This document shows, one piece after another, positions 26,160 to 35,698 of a DNA stretch of 64,000 nt (position 1 is its first letter; the number at the start of each line of letters is the position of its first letter). The DNA is taken from the NCBI GenBank assembly GCA_018401935.1, contig JAGYJQ010000003.1:124001-188000 (forward strand), in the 5' to 3' direction. The notes beneath the pieces were generated by a model, which saw only the letters and a program-made list of their open reading frames with translations, was not told the origin of the DNA and did not search any database. Source of the stretch: Balneolaceae bacterium. GTDB taxonomy: Bacteria > Bacteroidota > Rhodothermia > Balneolales > Balneolaceae. A program made the translations under genes and the position numbers.

Positions 26160-27074
26160 TTAATCATTACTAGTGTCAATCCAAGTGAATGATTGGCTAT
26201 GAGAAGCCACTACTCCATCCTTTGTAAGACGCTCAATCCCATCTACTTCACTCTTGGGAAATCGTAACTGACTCAACTGGATAAATACTTCATAAATATT
26301 TCGTTCACTGCCAGACTGTTGATAGACTTCTCCACCAATAGCCACCACTGGAGTAGGGGTGGCGGAGAAGCTTCCATCGACCCGTTGAAACACGGAATAC
26401 TTGAATTTTTTTACCTCAACCTGTTCTATAACCCATAAGCTGTCGGATTCAGAGAGTCCAAATTCATCTATCATGGATTCCCATTGTTCAAAATGAAACC
26501 AATCTCTAGCACCAACAGCAGAAAAGGCTTTTTCGTATACTAAATTTAATTTGTCCTGCAGGCCTAAACCCACCTTAGCTACCGAAATTGCATCAATGTT
26601 AACTTCTGCAGATTGATCGAGGAAAAGGGTTAGCTCCGCCTCTGGAAATCGAATCCGAGTGTCTTGAAGCTTCTCATCCCGCAACAAATTGGGCAGTTGT
26701 TCAGGGAAGAGTTGATTGTTTTCTTTCCTAATCACTTGCCCAATTAAATAGGGGGCTCGTTCCGGATTCAATCCTTGAACTCGAAACATTCCATCGGTGT
26801 CAATCTCCAGGACTTGACGGCTTTCGTAGGAACCTAATTGCCCGGCTACGATTGAGTCCAAATCAGCCATGAATAAATCATAGGCTTGAGTCAATGTAGT
26901 TGAGGTATCGGATCGATGGGTAGCTCTAAATCCCCAAAAATCTGAAAGGGTAGAACCAAATGTGATGACCAAAACCAAGAGGATGAAAGTGATACCTATG
27001 GCCCAGTTTCGAATTGTTTTATTGAGCTGCGACTGAGCTACGCGCTTTGGTGGTGTGTTCCCTAAATCATTCAT
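26160..27074 (-). CDS. Single-pass membrane protein of unknown function
   Basis: I do not recognise this 304-residue protein. A short cytosolic N-terminus with basic residues (PPKRVAQSQLNKTIRN) precedes one membrane helix at about 28-46 (WAIGITFILLVLVITFG). The rest would be periplasmic: alternating strands and helices with no cysteine and no motif I can name. It ends the long leftward gene run, 44 bases after the copper chaperone gene, and lies 154 bases upstream of susC. It may belong to the copper pair, or simply trail it. Confidence 0.7.
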   Translation of the reverse strand: MNDLGNTPPKRVAQSQLNKTIRNWAIGITFILLVLVITFGSTLSDFWGFRATHRSDTSTTLTQAYDLFMADLDSIVAGQLGSYESRQVLEIDTDGMFRVQGLNPERAPYLIGQVIRKENNQLFPEQLPNLLRDEKLQDTRIRFPEAELTLFLDQSAEVNIDAISVAKVGLGLQDKLNLVYEKAFSAVGARDWFHFEQWESMIDEFGLSESDSLWVIEQVEVKKFKYSVFQRVDGSFSATPTPVVAIGGEVYQQSGSERNIYEVFIQLSQLRFPKSEVDGIERLTKDGVVASHSQSFTWIDTSND

Positions 27075-27118
27075 TTTATTCTAGCTAAAATGAAGATGTA
27101 ACGCGGTTTAAATGAAGT

Positions 27119-27328
27119 TTATTGCTCTTCTAACCGGTATCCTGCTTTAGCTACGGCTTCCTGTATCTGCTCAGCGCTTAGTTCATCGCCTTCCACAGTT
27201 AGAATTTTTTGTGGGTTTTCTGTATCCACATGCCATTTTGTAAGCCCTTCAAGCTCATCTAAAAATGGTTTAACTTTGGATACGCATCCATTGCAGGCTA
27301 TGTTTGATGTAAATGTTAAAACCTTCAT
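27119..27328 (-). CDS. copZ: Heavy-metal-associated (CopZ-like) copper chaperone
   Basis: A 69-residue stand-alone HMA domain with ferredoxin-like fold. The metal-binding CxxC is C13-N-G-C16 (ACNGCVSKV). The other conserved elements are LDELEGLTKWHVDTENPQKILTVEGD and the C-terminal IQEAVAKAGYRLEE. Such proteins carry Cu(I) to the ATPase. It lies 17 bases after copA on the same strand. The tryptophan and loose first strand (TFTSNIACNGC rather than MxCxxC with methionine) are slight departures from standard CopZ. Confidence 0.88.
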   Translation of the reverse strand: MKVLTFTSNIACNGCVSKVKPFLDELEGLTKWHVDTENPQKILTVEGDELSAEQIQEAVAKAGYRLEEQ

Positions 27329-27345
27329 AGATCTACGGGGTAGGT

Positions 27346-29649
27346 TTAAAGTGGTTTAGTTTTTAATCGAAGACTGTTGGTCACAACAGATACTGAGCTA
27401 AAGGCCATAGCAGCACCTGCTATCATGGGATCTAACAAAAACCCATTGAATGGGTACAGTACCCCTGCAGCAATGGGGATTCCGATGATGTTGTAAATAA
27501 ATGCCCAAAAAAGATTCTGACGAATTCCCCGAACGGTATCATGAGAAAGCTTAAATGCCTTAGCTAGTAATCCAGGATCGGAGGAAATCAGCGTCACTTT
27601 TGCCACATCCATAGCAATATCTGAACCTTGTCCCATAGCCACGCTCACATCGGCAGCGGCTAGCGCCTCGGAATCATTGATTCCATCACCCACCATAGCA
27701 ACAGTGCAACCTTGTGCTTGAAGTCCTCGTATTTTGTCCGCTTTTTGCTCGGGTAACATCTGCGCCCAAACCTCTTCAATGCCAAGCTCTTTAGCCACCG
27801 CTTCGGCCGTTTTAGAACTATCACCAGATAGCATAATGACCCGCAAGCCCTGACGGCGTAAGGCATCAATACCGCTTTTAGCCGTGGGCTTAAGGGGATC
27901 GGCTAGGGCAAATAACGCGCGCAATTCATCATTCATTACAAAACCAATCACCGTTTTAGCCTGACCTTCCCACTGCCTAAACTGATCCTCTTGGGAGGAG
28001 AGTACTTCGGCATTCCACTGATTTTTAAACCGTTCTCGTAGGTATGAAATACTACCTAAGATATAGCTATTGCCCTGTTGATCTTCTGCTTCTACACCCT
28101 TTCCTGTGATGCTTTTAAACCGAGTTAGGACAATTTTATCTTCACTGCTATTATAATCGGACTGGTAATGCGCTATAAAAGCTTCCGCTAAAGGGTGTTC
28201 TGATTGATGTTCAATAGCCCAAATTAGTGCTGCTATACTTGATTGTTCTTTTTCTAACCCATCTAAAAACCACTTTTCATCCGTTACGGCCGGCCGGCCT
28301 TGGGTAAGTGTTCCCGTCTTGTCCAGCACCACCGTATCTACCTTATGTGCTAGCTCCAGACTTTGGGCATCTTTAATCAATATCTGATGCTCCGCGCCCT
28401 TACCAATACCCACCATGATCGCTGTAGGTGTAGCTAACCCAAGTGCACACGGGCAGGCAATAACCAACACCGCAACCGCAGCTAAAATAGCCTGGGTGAC
28501 CATTTCTTGCCCACCGACTATCATCCATACGACCATGCTCAGCACAGCAATTCCCAAAACAACAGGTACAAATACTCCTGCAATCCGATCTACCAATTTC
28601 TGGACAGGGGCCTTACTTCCTTGAGCCTGCTGAACACGAGAAATTATTTGCGATAAATACGTTTGCTTACCAACCTTTTCAGCTATAAAATAAAAACTTC
28701 CTTTCTGGTTCATGGTACCAGCGTAGACCCGTTCTCCTTTCTTTTTTAACACCCCTATAGGCTCACCCGTAATCATACTCTCATCAACATACGATTCCCC
28801 AAAAATGACTTGCCCATCTACGGGCACATGTTCTCCCGGTCGGACAATGATAATCTGTCCCTCTTTCACCCATTTTAATGGTATTACTTGCTCTTCACCT
28901 TGCTGAACGTCAAAATTATCGGATAGTGACGAACTATCAGTACTATCCTTAGCCATCCATATATGTACATTTTTAGGCTGCAGCCCCATGAGTTTTTTTA
29001 GGGCAGTAGATGTATTGGATTTAGCACGTTCTTCGAGCCATTTTCCTAGCGATACAAAGGCGATAATGACAACGGCAGCTTCATAATATACATGGACCTC
29101 ATACCCTCTGGATAAGAGCACTTGAGGAAATAAGGTGTTAAAAAGACTAAACAGGAACGCTATTCCCGTACTTAGTGCCACCAAGGTATCCATGTTGGAT
29201 TGGCCATGTCTGGCTTGTTTCCATGCGTTCACATAAAAATGACGCCCAAAATAAAAAAACACCGGAAGTGATAACACCAAAGAAATCCAACGACCAGGTG
29301 TCCAATCCATAAAACCCATACCAATAATAACTACTGGTATGCTTAATAAAATAGAGGCAATGGTTCGGGTTCTAACTTGCTCATAGTACTCTTCGTGGGC
29401 TTTTTTTTGGGCCTCCGCAAGCTCATCACCGGATTCATCATCGGACCAAAGAAGCCCATATCCCACCTTTTTTAGAGCTTCATGGAGATCTTCTGGTGAT
29501 AAACTTTCCTCGTATTCTACCCATACCAGCTCGGTGGCAAAATTAACCTCTGCTTGCTGAACCCCCTTAGTGTGCGATAAAATACTCTCGACGCTGGAGG
29601 CACAAGCGGCGCAGCTCATACCAGTTACAGGGAATGCTTCTTTGACCAT
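27346..29649 (-). CDS. copA: Copper-translocating P1B-type ATPase
   Basis: Exports Cu(I) from the cytosol. The 767-residue protein has one N-terminal HMA domain with C13-A-A-C16, eight predicted membrane helices, the ion-channel motif C399-P-C401 followed by ALGLATP, the actuator TGE (MITGEPIGV), phosphorylated aspartate in DKTGTLT (443-449), and GDGINDSEALAAADV in the hinge. CPC plus a CAAC-type HMA domain marks the Cu(I) subgroup. With the chaperone gene directly downstream it forms a minimal copper-export pair; no CueR or CsoR gene is seen next to it. It starts 22 bases after the BNR protein gene, so it could be read from the long upstream run. Confidence 0.95.
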   Translation of the reverse strand: MVKEAFPVTGMSCAACASSVESILSHTKGVQQAEVNFATELVWVEYEESLSPEDLHEALKKVGYGLLWSDDESGDELAEAQKKAHEEYYEQVRTRTIASILLSIPVVIIGMGFMDWTPGRWISLVLSLPVFFYFGRHFYVNAWKQARHGQSNMDTLVALSTGIAFLFSLFNTLFPQVLLSRGYEVHVYYEAAVVIIAFVSLGKWLEERAKSNTSTALKKLMGLQPKNVHIWMAKDSTDSSSLSDNFDVQQGEEQVIPLKWVKEGQIIIVRPGEHVPVDGQVIFGESYVDESMITGEPIGVLKKKGERVYAGTMNQKGSFYFIAEKVGKQTYLSQIISRVQQAQGSKAPVQKLVDRIAGVFVPVVLGIAVLSMVVWMIVGGQEMVTQAILAAVAVLVIACPCALGLATPTAIMVGIGKGAEHQILIKDAQSLELAHKVDTVVLDKTGTLTQGRPAVTDEKWFLDGLEKEQSSIAALIWAIEHQSEHPLAEAFIAHYQSDYNSSEDKIVLTRFKSITGKGVEAEDQQGNSYILGSISYLRERFKNQWNAEVLSSQEDQFRQWEGQAKTVIGFVMNDELRALFALADPLKPTAKSGIDALRRQGLRVIMLSGDSSKTAEAVAKELGIEEVWAQMLPEQKADKIRGLQAQGCTVAMVGDGINDSEALAAADVSVAMGQGSDIAMDVAKVTLISSDPGLLAKAFKLSHDTVRGIRQNLFWAFIYNIIGIPIAAGVLYPFNGFLLDPMIAGAAMAFSSVSVVTNSLRLKTKPL

Positions 29650-29671
29650 ACCCTGTAAGGTACGAATCTAC

Positions 29672-32600
29672 TTAATCATTATTTATAGGCATAACCGGAT
29701 TTTCAAATTCTTCTAAAATATCGGTGTACTCCCCATTCCAAATCTTTTGGAGACGTGTAAGATGCACATCCGTTTTTGCTGCTAAGTCTTCATAGACAGC
29801 ATACTGTTGAGCCGTAGGTCGCCCGTAACCGGTAGCAACCGTACTTTTAAGCGCCGCTAACTTGTTATTCAAACGTATAGGAAAGTTCAACACATCCTGC
29901 GTAGCCTCCGCCTTGGTTTGAACCAATGCCTCCTCTATTTCCGTCATAGCTTTCATCATCGCTTGTGCACGCTCACGAAGGGCCTTAGATGATTCATCTA
30001 CTCCTAAACTACCCATTTGTTCGCGGAGTTCTTCCCGAACCGATCGAATCTTATTGATTGCTTTGTGAGTAGAATCTAACTTGGCATTTATGGTTTGTAC
30101 TAGCTCGAACTGTTTCACCAGATCCTCCTGTGAAATTTGCTCTAAACGTGGATCTTTTTTGACCTCGAAGTCTTCTTCACCCACGAGTTCATTGCCCACA
30201 TACATGCGCACCGTATAGGTCCCGGGTACCGCACGAGGACCCGCAGTTGAACCCGCCCAGAGGATTTGACGCCCATTAATATTGGTTACACCTGGATAAT
30301 CTAAGCCCCAAGCATAGGATTGTAAACCCGCTTTATCACTGAGTGATCCTCTTGGTGCTTGCTCTTCATCTTCATGAAACAACGCTGATTCTCTTACAGG
30401 TCGTCCACGCCAGTCTTCTTTGCTAGAATAGCTTTGTACAACCTGATCACGCATATCCACAAATTCCAATTTAATTTCTTGATCCTCATCTTCCGCTAGA
30501 TAATAATAGACCACTGCCCCACCCTGTGGGTTTTGACCTGCGGTGGCACTAGAACCCCACGATCGTCCTCCAAATAAATAAGGATCCTCGGGATCGAATA
30601 GATGATGGCTTTTGGCTAATACATCATCCTGAAGCTGATGTAATATAGGAAGGTCATCTAGAATCCAAAAAGATCGCCCTTGTGTGGCTACAATCAAGTC
30701 CTTGTCGCGTTTATGAACGGCTATGTCAGTAATTGGTACCGCGGGTAAGTTTAATTGTAATGGTTGCCACTGTTCTCCGGCATTAAATGATACATAAAGC
30801 CCCGTTTCGGTTCCGGCGTATAATAACCCAGCTCTGTTGGGATCTTCCCTGATTGCCCTTGTGAAATCCATTGGTGGTATGCCTGTGACAATTTTTGTCC
30901 ATGACTCTCCGTAATTAGTGGTCTTATATAGCATGGGGCTAAAATCACCAAATTTATACCTGGTAGCAGCTATATAGGCTGTCCCAGCGGCATGATGGGA
31001 AGCGTCAATAATACTTACCATGGCCTCAGGCATGTCTTTGGGTGTTACATTATCCCATGACTGGCCATTATTCCGGCTAATGTGAATGAGCCCGTCATCC
31101 GCTCCCGCCCATAGTAACCCGGGCTCAATAGGGGATTCAACAAATGAAAAAATCGTGTTATAGTACTCAACTGAGGTGTCGTCTTTGGTAATTGGCCCAC
31201 CTGATTCATCCTGCTTGGTTGTATCGTTTCGGGTCAAATCTGGGCTAATCGTCTCCCAACTCATCCCCTCATCAGTAGAACGATGCACATGTTGAGAAGT
31301 GGCATATAATACGTCCGGATTGTGGGGTGAAATCACGATAGGGAAGGTCCACTGAAATCGGTATTTGGCATCTTTAGCACCAGCCCCCATAGGATTATCT
31401 GGCCACACATCGATGCGATCACTAAGTCCTAATTCCGAATCATACTTGTTAAGATACCCACCATAACTACCACCAAAGGTCACATTGGGATTGTCTGGAT
31501 CCGGCGCAATGTATCCACTCTCTCCACCGGCCACTGGCCACCAATCTCGCTCCCCAATACTACCGCCACTGGTCCGAGAACGTATGGCAAAGGTGCTATT
31601 GTCTTGTTGTGCTCCATAAATCATATAGGGAAACTGATTATCTGTTACTACCTGATATATTTGAGCAGTAGCTGAAGTATGATAAGAAGACCATCCTGCT
31701 CCACCATTATAACTGACCTGTCCACCCCCATCATTTGCAACTACCATACGTTGTGGATCATTTGTGGCAATCCATAGATCATGATGATCGGCATGAGGAG
31801 TGCCAATTCGTTCAAAATTTGCGCCCCCATCTTTGGACTTCCAAAAACCCACGTTTAATACATAGACTACATCTTCATTTCCTGGATCGGCTACTACCTT
31901 AGAATAATACCATGCTCTTTGACGTAAATTTCGATCCGCACTCACCCTACGCCAAGTATCGCCTCCGTCTTCAGATCTAAATAAGCCGCCACCCGTTGCA
32001 TTTTCTACCATGGCAAAAACCCGATTTGGGTTTACAGGGGATACAGAAACCCCAATTTTACCTACTAAGCCCTTTGGCATGCCAGGATTTTGAGTGATTT
32101 CTGTCCAACTTTCACCACCGTCGACACTTTTATATAAGCCACTTCCTTCGCCCCCTGAACTCATCTCCCATGGACTTCTATAGGCCTCCCACATGGCAGC
32201 AAATAGTATTCTAGGGTTATTCGGGTCAACAGCTATATCAACCGCTCCGGTTTTAGCATCTTTGAACAATACTTGGTTCCAGGTTTTTCCACCATCGGTG
32301 GTTTTGTACACCCCACGCTGTGTGGATTCAATAGGGCCAAATAATTTACCCATAGCCGCTACCCAAGCCACATCTGGATTCTCTGGATGAATTTCAATAT
32401 CTCCAATGAAGCGCGTTTCACCTAAGCCTAACCAGGTCCACGTTTTACCAGCATCCGTGGATCGGTACATTCCATCTCCAGCGCTCATATTCCCACGAAT
32501 GTCTGTTTCCCCCATACCTACATAAATAACATTAGGATCTGAATCGGCTACGTCAATTGCTCCTACTGAGCCTGTTTTAAAAAAGCCATCGGAGACATTG

Positions 32601-32956
32601 TACCAAGTCGCACCTCCATCGGTTGTTTTGTACACCCCACCACCAGTAAATCCAGTATAATAGGTATAGGGCTGATCGTCATGGCCTGCAACTGCTACCG
32701 AACGCCCTCCTCTGAATGGGCCAATATTTCTGTAGGTTAATCCTTCCAATACACTTGGGTTAACCTGGGGATTTACTATCTCTTGACCATGCCCAAAGAT
32801 TACCTCAGACTCGGTAGAAGATCGGGAGCGGCTTTGGGCTTCGGCGTCCATAAGCGGGAACAACAACATCAACAAGATAAAAATAGTCGTTAGATAGGCT
32901 TGAGCACCATTTTTTTGACCTAAATAAGGCGGATAGACTCCGTTTAAAGAACTCAT
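29672..32956 (-). CDS. Large secreted BNR/sortilin-type beta-propeller protein
   Basis: An exported protein of about 1090 residues. The ATG at 32956 gives a more normal signal peptide (YLTTIFILLMLLFPLMDAEAQ) than the ATG at 33013, which would put 41 residues before the hydrophobic core. The body holds at least ten Asp-box repeats of S/TxDxGxTW type (TTDGGATW, STDAGKTW, TTDGGKTW, SVDGGESW, SEDGGDTW, SKDGGANF, STDEGMSW and others), which form one or two seven- to ten-bladed propellers like sortilin/VPS10 or sialidase folds. The last 200 residues are helical, with charged coiled-coil-like runs. Many such proteins are called glycosyl hydrolases without proof. It lies 11 bases or so after an S41 protease gene. 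Confidence 0.85.
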   Translation of the reverse strand: MSSLNGVYPPYLGQKNGAQAYLTTIFILLMLLFPLMDAEAQSRSRSSTESEVIFGHGQEIVNPQVNPSVLEGLTYRNIGPFRGGRSVAVAGHDDQPYTYYTGFTGGGVYKTTDGGATWYNVSDGFFKTGSVGAIDVADSDPNVIYVGMGETDIRGNMSAGDGMYRSTDAGKTWTWLGLGETRFIGDIEIHPENPDVAWVAAMGKLFGPIESTQRGVYKTTDGGKTWNQVLFKDAKTGAVDIAVDPNNPRILFAAMWEAYRSPWEMSSGGEGSGLYKSVDGGESWTEITQNPGMPKGLVGKIGVSVSPVNPNRVFAMVENATGGGLFRSEDGGDTWRRVSADRNLRQRAWYYSKVVADPGNEDVVYVLNVGFWKSKDGGANFERIGTPHADHHDLWIATNDPQRMVVANDGGGQVSYNGGAGWSSYHTSATAQIYQVVTDNQFPYMIYGAQQDNSTFAIRSRTSGGSIGERDWWPVAGGESGYIAPDPDNPNVTFGGSYGGYLNKYDSELGLSDRIDVWPDNPMGAGAKDAKYRFQWTFPIVISPHNPDVLYATSQHVHRSTDEGMSWETISPDLTRNDTTKQDESGGPITKDDTSVEYYNTIFSFVESPIEPGLLWAGADDGLIHISRNNGQSWDNVTPKDMPEAMVSIIDASHHAAGTAYIAATRYKFGDFSPMLYKTTNYGESWTKIVTGIPPMDFTRAIREDPNRAGLLYAGTETGLYVSFNAGEQWQPLQLNLPAVPITDIAVHKRDKDLIVATQGRSFWILDDLPILHQLQDDVLAKSHHLFDPEDPYLFGGRSWGSSATAGQNPQGGAVVYYYLAEDEDQEIKLEFVDMRDQVVQSYSSKEDWRGRPVRESALFHEDEEQAPRGSLSDKAGLQSYAWGLDYPGVTNINGRQILWAGSTAGPRAVPGTYTVRMYVGNELVGEEDFEVKKDPRLEQISQEDLVKQFELVQTINAKLDSTHKAINKIRSVREELREQMGSLGVDESSKALRERAQAMMKAMTEIEEALVQTKAEATQDVLNFPIRLNNKLAALKSTVATGYGRPTAQQYAVYEDLAAKTDVHLTRLQKIWNGEYTDILEEFENPVMPINND

Positions 32957-33024
32957 AGTCACGTAAGATTTTGTTAGTGGGTTTGTGGACGTAAGTACCG
33001 AAACCCTAGGCATATATGCAATGC

Positions 33025-34413
33025 CTAATCCTGAATAAACCAGGCGTTAGATTGGAGCTGGTTAGAAAGGATGGGGTACCAGCTTAATGACGGTGTGTGC
33101 CGACTACTCATTGGTTTTGCCGCAACTGTTTGACCCAGTATGTCGAAAATTGCTGCTTCTAGTAAAGGATCTGTTGGATCGCCCAAAGGTTTTGGAGACA
33201 AGATGTTTTCAGAAGCATCTATCTGCGCCTCGAGACCCTCAATAAAGTCCGTTTCCTCGTTTGCGTTTAAATACTTTAAGGTCACCGGTAAGATTGCATA
33301 GTAAACAGGAGGATTTTGAAAGGTACCGGTAATCACAAAGGAACCATAGTATTTACCCAAGGTATTTGACCCAACGGTGATTACCTCCATGTAGGGCTTT
33401 AGTCCATTTATTAGAAGTTCACTAGCCGAAGCGGTTTGATTGGTCGTGAGTATATAAACCCGATCTAAGCCCATGCTAACCGGGCCCTCCTGAAAGCGTA
33501 AAAATAGGTTCTCGGAATCTGCTCCTTCCGTATTTTGATAAAAGTTTTCTAATAGCGAATTGTATTCAAACTCAACGAAGACCTCTTTGTTTTGTGCCGT
33601 TTCTAAGGGAACCAATGCGTTGGCAAAGCGCGAAGCAGCCGTAATTCTTCCCCCTGGGTTATATCGTAAATCTATGACTAACTCGTCAATTTGTTGGGCT
33701 TTTAATTCGGCTAGTCGTTCATTGAGCCTATTAATAAAGATATCGGCTGTACCATCGATGAACTGTGCATAGAAAAGGTAACCGATGCGCTTTCCCTCCT
33801 TTTCAATAACTTTCGTGGTAATCACTGGGTCCAACTGTAAAATTTCCTTTTGTACGCTAATTACACTATCTAGATCGGTAATACTAGCCTGCTGAGTTTC
33901 TTGGTTCACCGAATAACTTCCCAATCCATAGGTCACTGTTCCGTTGATTTGTAGTAATTCTTGATAATTTGTGGAATTCAGGGTCTGCCCATTCACACTC
34001 AAAATAATATCGCCGCGTTGTAAGCCAACTTCTTCTGCTGGTGAGTCCGGATACACATACTTAACCACCATAAACAATTGATCTCGATCACTAAAAGACA
34101 AAATAGCAGGGCTAAATCCGGATGAATATTGGCTCCCATTAAGTTCATTGAGCAGGGTTTCTGCGTCGTCCGTCATATAAGAAAACCCATCTGTTGCATA
34201 CAGAATTTCTTCAAAAAACTGTTCCGGTGGTAAATTCCCCGGCGCCATTCGAGGAACTACAAAGTTCCAATAATAATAATTGGCCATCTGACTCCGGATC
34301 CAGGAATTCGCCTCTAGATATTCACTACCCACACCGGTTGGATCATCACTACATTGAGTGAAAAAACCTAGGCTAACGATTAGTCCAAAACAAAAGAGTA
34401 GAAATCTTTTCAT
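33025..34413 (-). CDS. S41-family serine protease (C-terminal processing peptidase-like) lipoprotein
   Basis: A 462-residue exported protein with probable lipoprotein signal (LIVSLGFFTQC). A PDZ-like domain occupies about 115-170 (PDSPAEEVGLQRGDIILSVNGQ). The tail-specific protease core follows: IDELVIDLRYNPGGRITAASRFAN and VYILTTNQTASASELLINGLKPYM, in which the serine of TASASE is the expected nucleophile. These enzymes trim exposed C-termini in the periplasm or on the cell surface. The gene stands between tonB (36 bases) and the BNR propeller gene (11 bases), which could be a substrate or partner. Confidence 0.9.
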   Translation of the reverse strand: MKRFLLFCFGLIVSLGFFTQCSDDPTGVGSEYLEANSWIRSQMANYYYWNFVVPRMAPGNLPPEQFFEEILYATDGFSYMTDDAETLLNELNGSQYSSGFSPAILSFSDRDQLFMVVKYVYPDSPAEEVGLQRGDIILSVNGQTLNSTNYQELLQINGTVTYGLGSYSVNQETQQASITDLDSVISVQKEILQLDPVITTKVIEKEGKRIGYLFYAQFIDGTADIFINRLNERLAELKAQQIDELVIDLRYNPGGRITAASRFANALVPLETAQNKEVFVEFEYNSLLENFYQNTEGADSENLFLRFQEGPVSMGLDRVYILTTNQTASASELLINGLKPYMEVITVGSNTLGKYYGSFVITGTFQNPPVYYAILPVTLKYLNANEETDFIEGLEAQIDASENILSPKPLGDPTDPLLEAAIFDILGQTVAAKPMSSRHTPSLSWYPILSNQLQSNAWFIQD

Positions 34414-34449
34414 GGGTTGTTTGTGTACTTTCTGGATAATGGGATTCTA

Positions 34450-35271
34450 TTAACTAAATACGAATCGAAAGGTAATGGTTCCCCACTGTGGTTGTTGAGG
34501 GACACCGCTGGGTAAACGGGAAAAACGCCAAGATCGCAGGGTCCTGAGCACCTCGGTTTCTAACTCTGCGTTCATTTTTCGAAGTGGAATAATTCGACCT
34601 ACCGTTCCATTTGGGCGCACTTCGAAACGAACCGTTATAACGGCCTCAGCATTGGCCACATTCGTGGGTAAAGGCTGTGCCATGGGTGCGCGCTCAATAT
34701 CTCCTTCCCATTGTAACTCATACGGAGCCGTTTCATCGGAATCTGTCCCGGTACCCTGATCCGAATCTGTTGCGCCTCGATTCCCGTCCGGATCTCCACT
34801 TTCCTGTGCTCCTTCGCTTTGATTTTCATCCATTTGAGCTTGAGGCGGAATCTCAATTTCTTCCTCCGCCACTTCTGAGGCATTCTGTGAGGGATCCAAC
34901 ACCTCTGTTTCCGGGGTTTGAACCGCCTCTTCAATGACCTCTTCAATCTCATCAGGCAAGTCTACTGGCTTGGTATTTTCTAGAGCGGGTGTTTCCGGGG
35001 TGCTTTCAGGCTCGGGTGCATCTTCCACCGGTTCTTCGGTCGGGGTTTCCGAAGGATTTTGTCGCGTAGCAACTTGCTCATTTTGTTGCTCTGAAAATTC
35101 AGAAAGTTGGCCTGACTGAAATTCTCCAAATTCAACTTCAATAAAGGATGGGCGCATTCCCTCATCCATATCTATGCTGTACCAGATAGAAAAAAGAAGT
35201 AATAGCAACGCAGTAACACTGCTGACCGCTAATCCTCTACGCTCATCGATATTTAGGGAATCGGATTGCAT
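34450..35271 (-). CDS. tonB: Energy transducer TonB
   Basis: Couples the inner-membrane proton motor to outer-membrane receptors. The 273-residue protein has a cytosolic N-terminus, one membrane helix at about 14-31 (LAVSSVTALLLLLFSIWYS), a long acidic Pro/Glu/Ser-rich spacer through the periplasm, and a C-terminal TonB domain (VITVRFEVRPNGTVGRIIPLRKMNAELETEVLRTLRSWRFSRLP). The spacer is acidic rather than the Lys-Pro/Glu-Pro rod of E. coli. It begins directly at the end of exbD, giving an exbB-exbD-tonB operon. It probably serves the TonB receptors at 16119 and 22775, among others. Confidence 0.92.
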   Translation of the reverse strand: MQSDSLNIDERRGLAVSSVTALLLLLFSIWYSIDMDEGMRPSFIEVEFGEFQSGQLSEFSEQQNEQVATRQNPSETPTEEPVEDAPEPESTPETPALENTKPVDLPDEIEEVIEEAVQTPETEVLDPSQNASEVAEEEIEIPPQAQMDENQSEGAQESGDPDGNRGATDSDQGTGTDSDETAPYELQWEGDIERAPMAQPLPTNVANAEAVITVRFEVRPNGTVGRIIPLRKMNAELETEVLRTLRSWRFSRLPSGVPQQPQWGTITFRFVFS

Positions 35272-35688
35272 CTAATACGAACTTTGTTCGGTTGCCATCA
35301 CCAATTTTAATTGTAAGGCTTTTCCAATATTCAATACCCGTACCGCGTCATCGACTTTAGCATCTTTGTCGGCCCGCAGGACAATCATACCATCGGGCTT
35401 AGTATTGCGCGATTCACGAATAGCTAAAGCTAATTCACCCTGAGCCGTCAAATTGCCATCGACGTAAAATTGCCCATCTTTGGTAATTGCTACAGATATA
35501 TAATCCTGCTGGGTAACCGATGACGTTTCGGCTTTTGGGATATTAACCTGAATTCCAAAATTACTCACAAAAGACGAGGTTAATAAAAAGAAAATGAGTA
35601 ACAGAAGTACAATATCGGTTAAGGACGACTGTGAAAACAGCGAAAGAGGGGCTAAGCGCTTGTCATCTCGACGAAAATTTCTAGCCAT
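35272..35688 (-). CDS. exbD: ExbD/TolR-family biopolymer transporter
   Basis: The stator partner of ExbB. I use the ATG at 35688 (MARNFRRDDKRLAPL); an upstream in-frame ATG at 35763 would overlap exbB by 65 bases and add residues unlike any ExbD. The single membrane helix carries the essential aspartate in SSLTDIVLLLLIFFLLTS, followed by the ExbD periplasmic domain (IQVNIPKAETS, ITKDGQFYVDGN, GMIVLRADKDAKVDDAVRVLNIGKAL). The length of 138 residues is standard. It sits between exbB (10 bases) and tonB (no gap). Confidence 0.94.
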   Translation of the reverse strand: MARNFRRDDKRLAPLSLFSQSSLTDIVLLLLIFFLLTSSFVSNFGIQVNIPKAETSSVTQQDYISVAITKDGQFYVDGNLTAQGELALAIRESRNTKPDGMIVLRADKDAKVDDAVRVLNIGKALQLKLVMATEQSSY

Positions 35689-35698
35689 AATGTATGCT

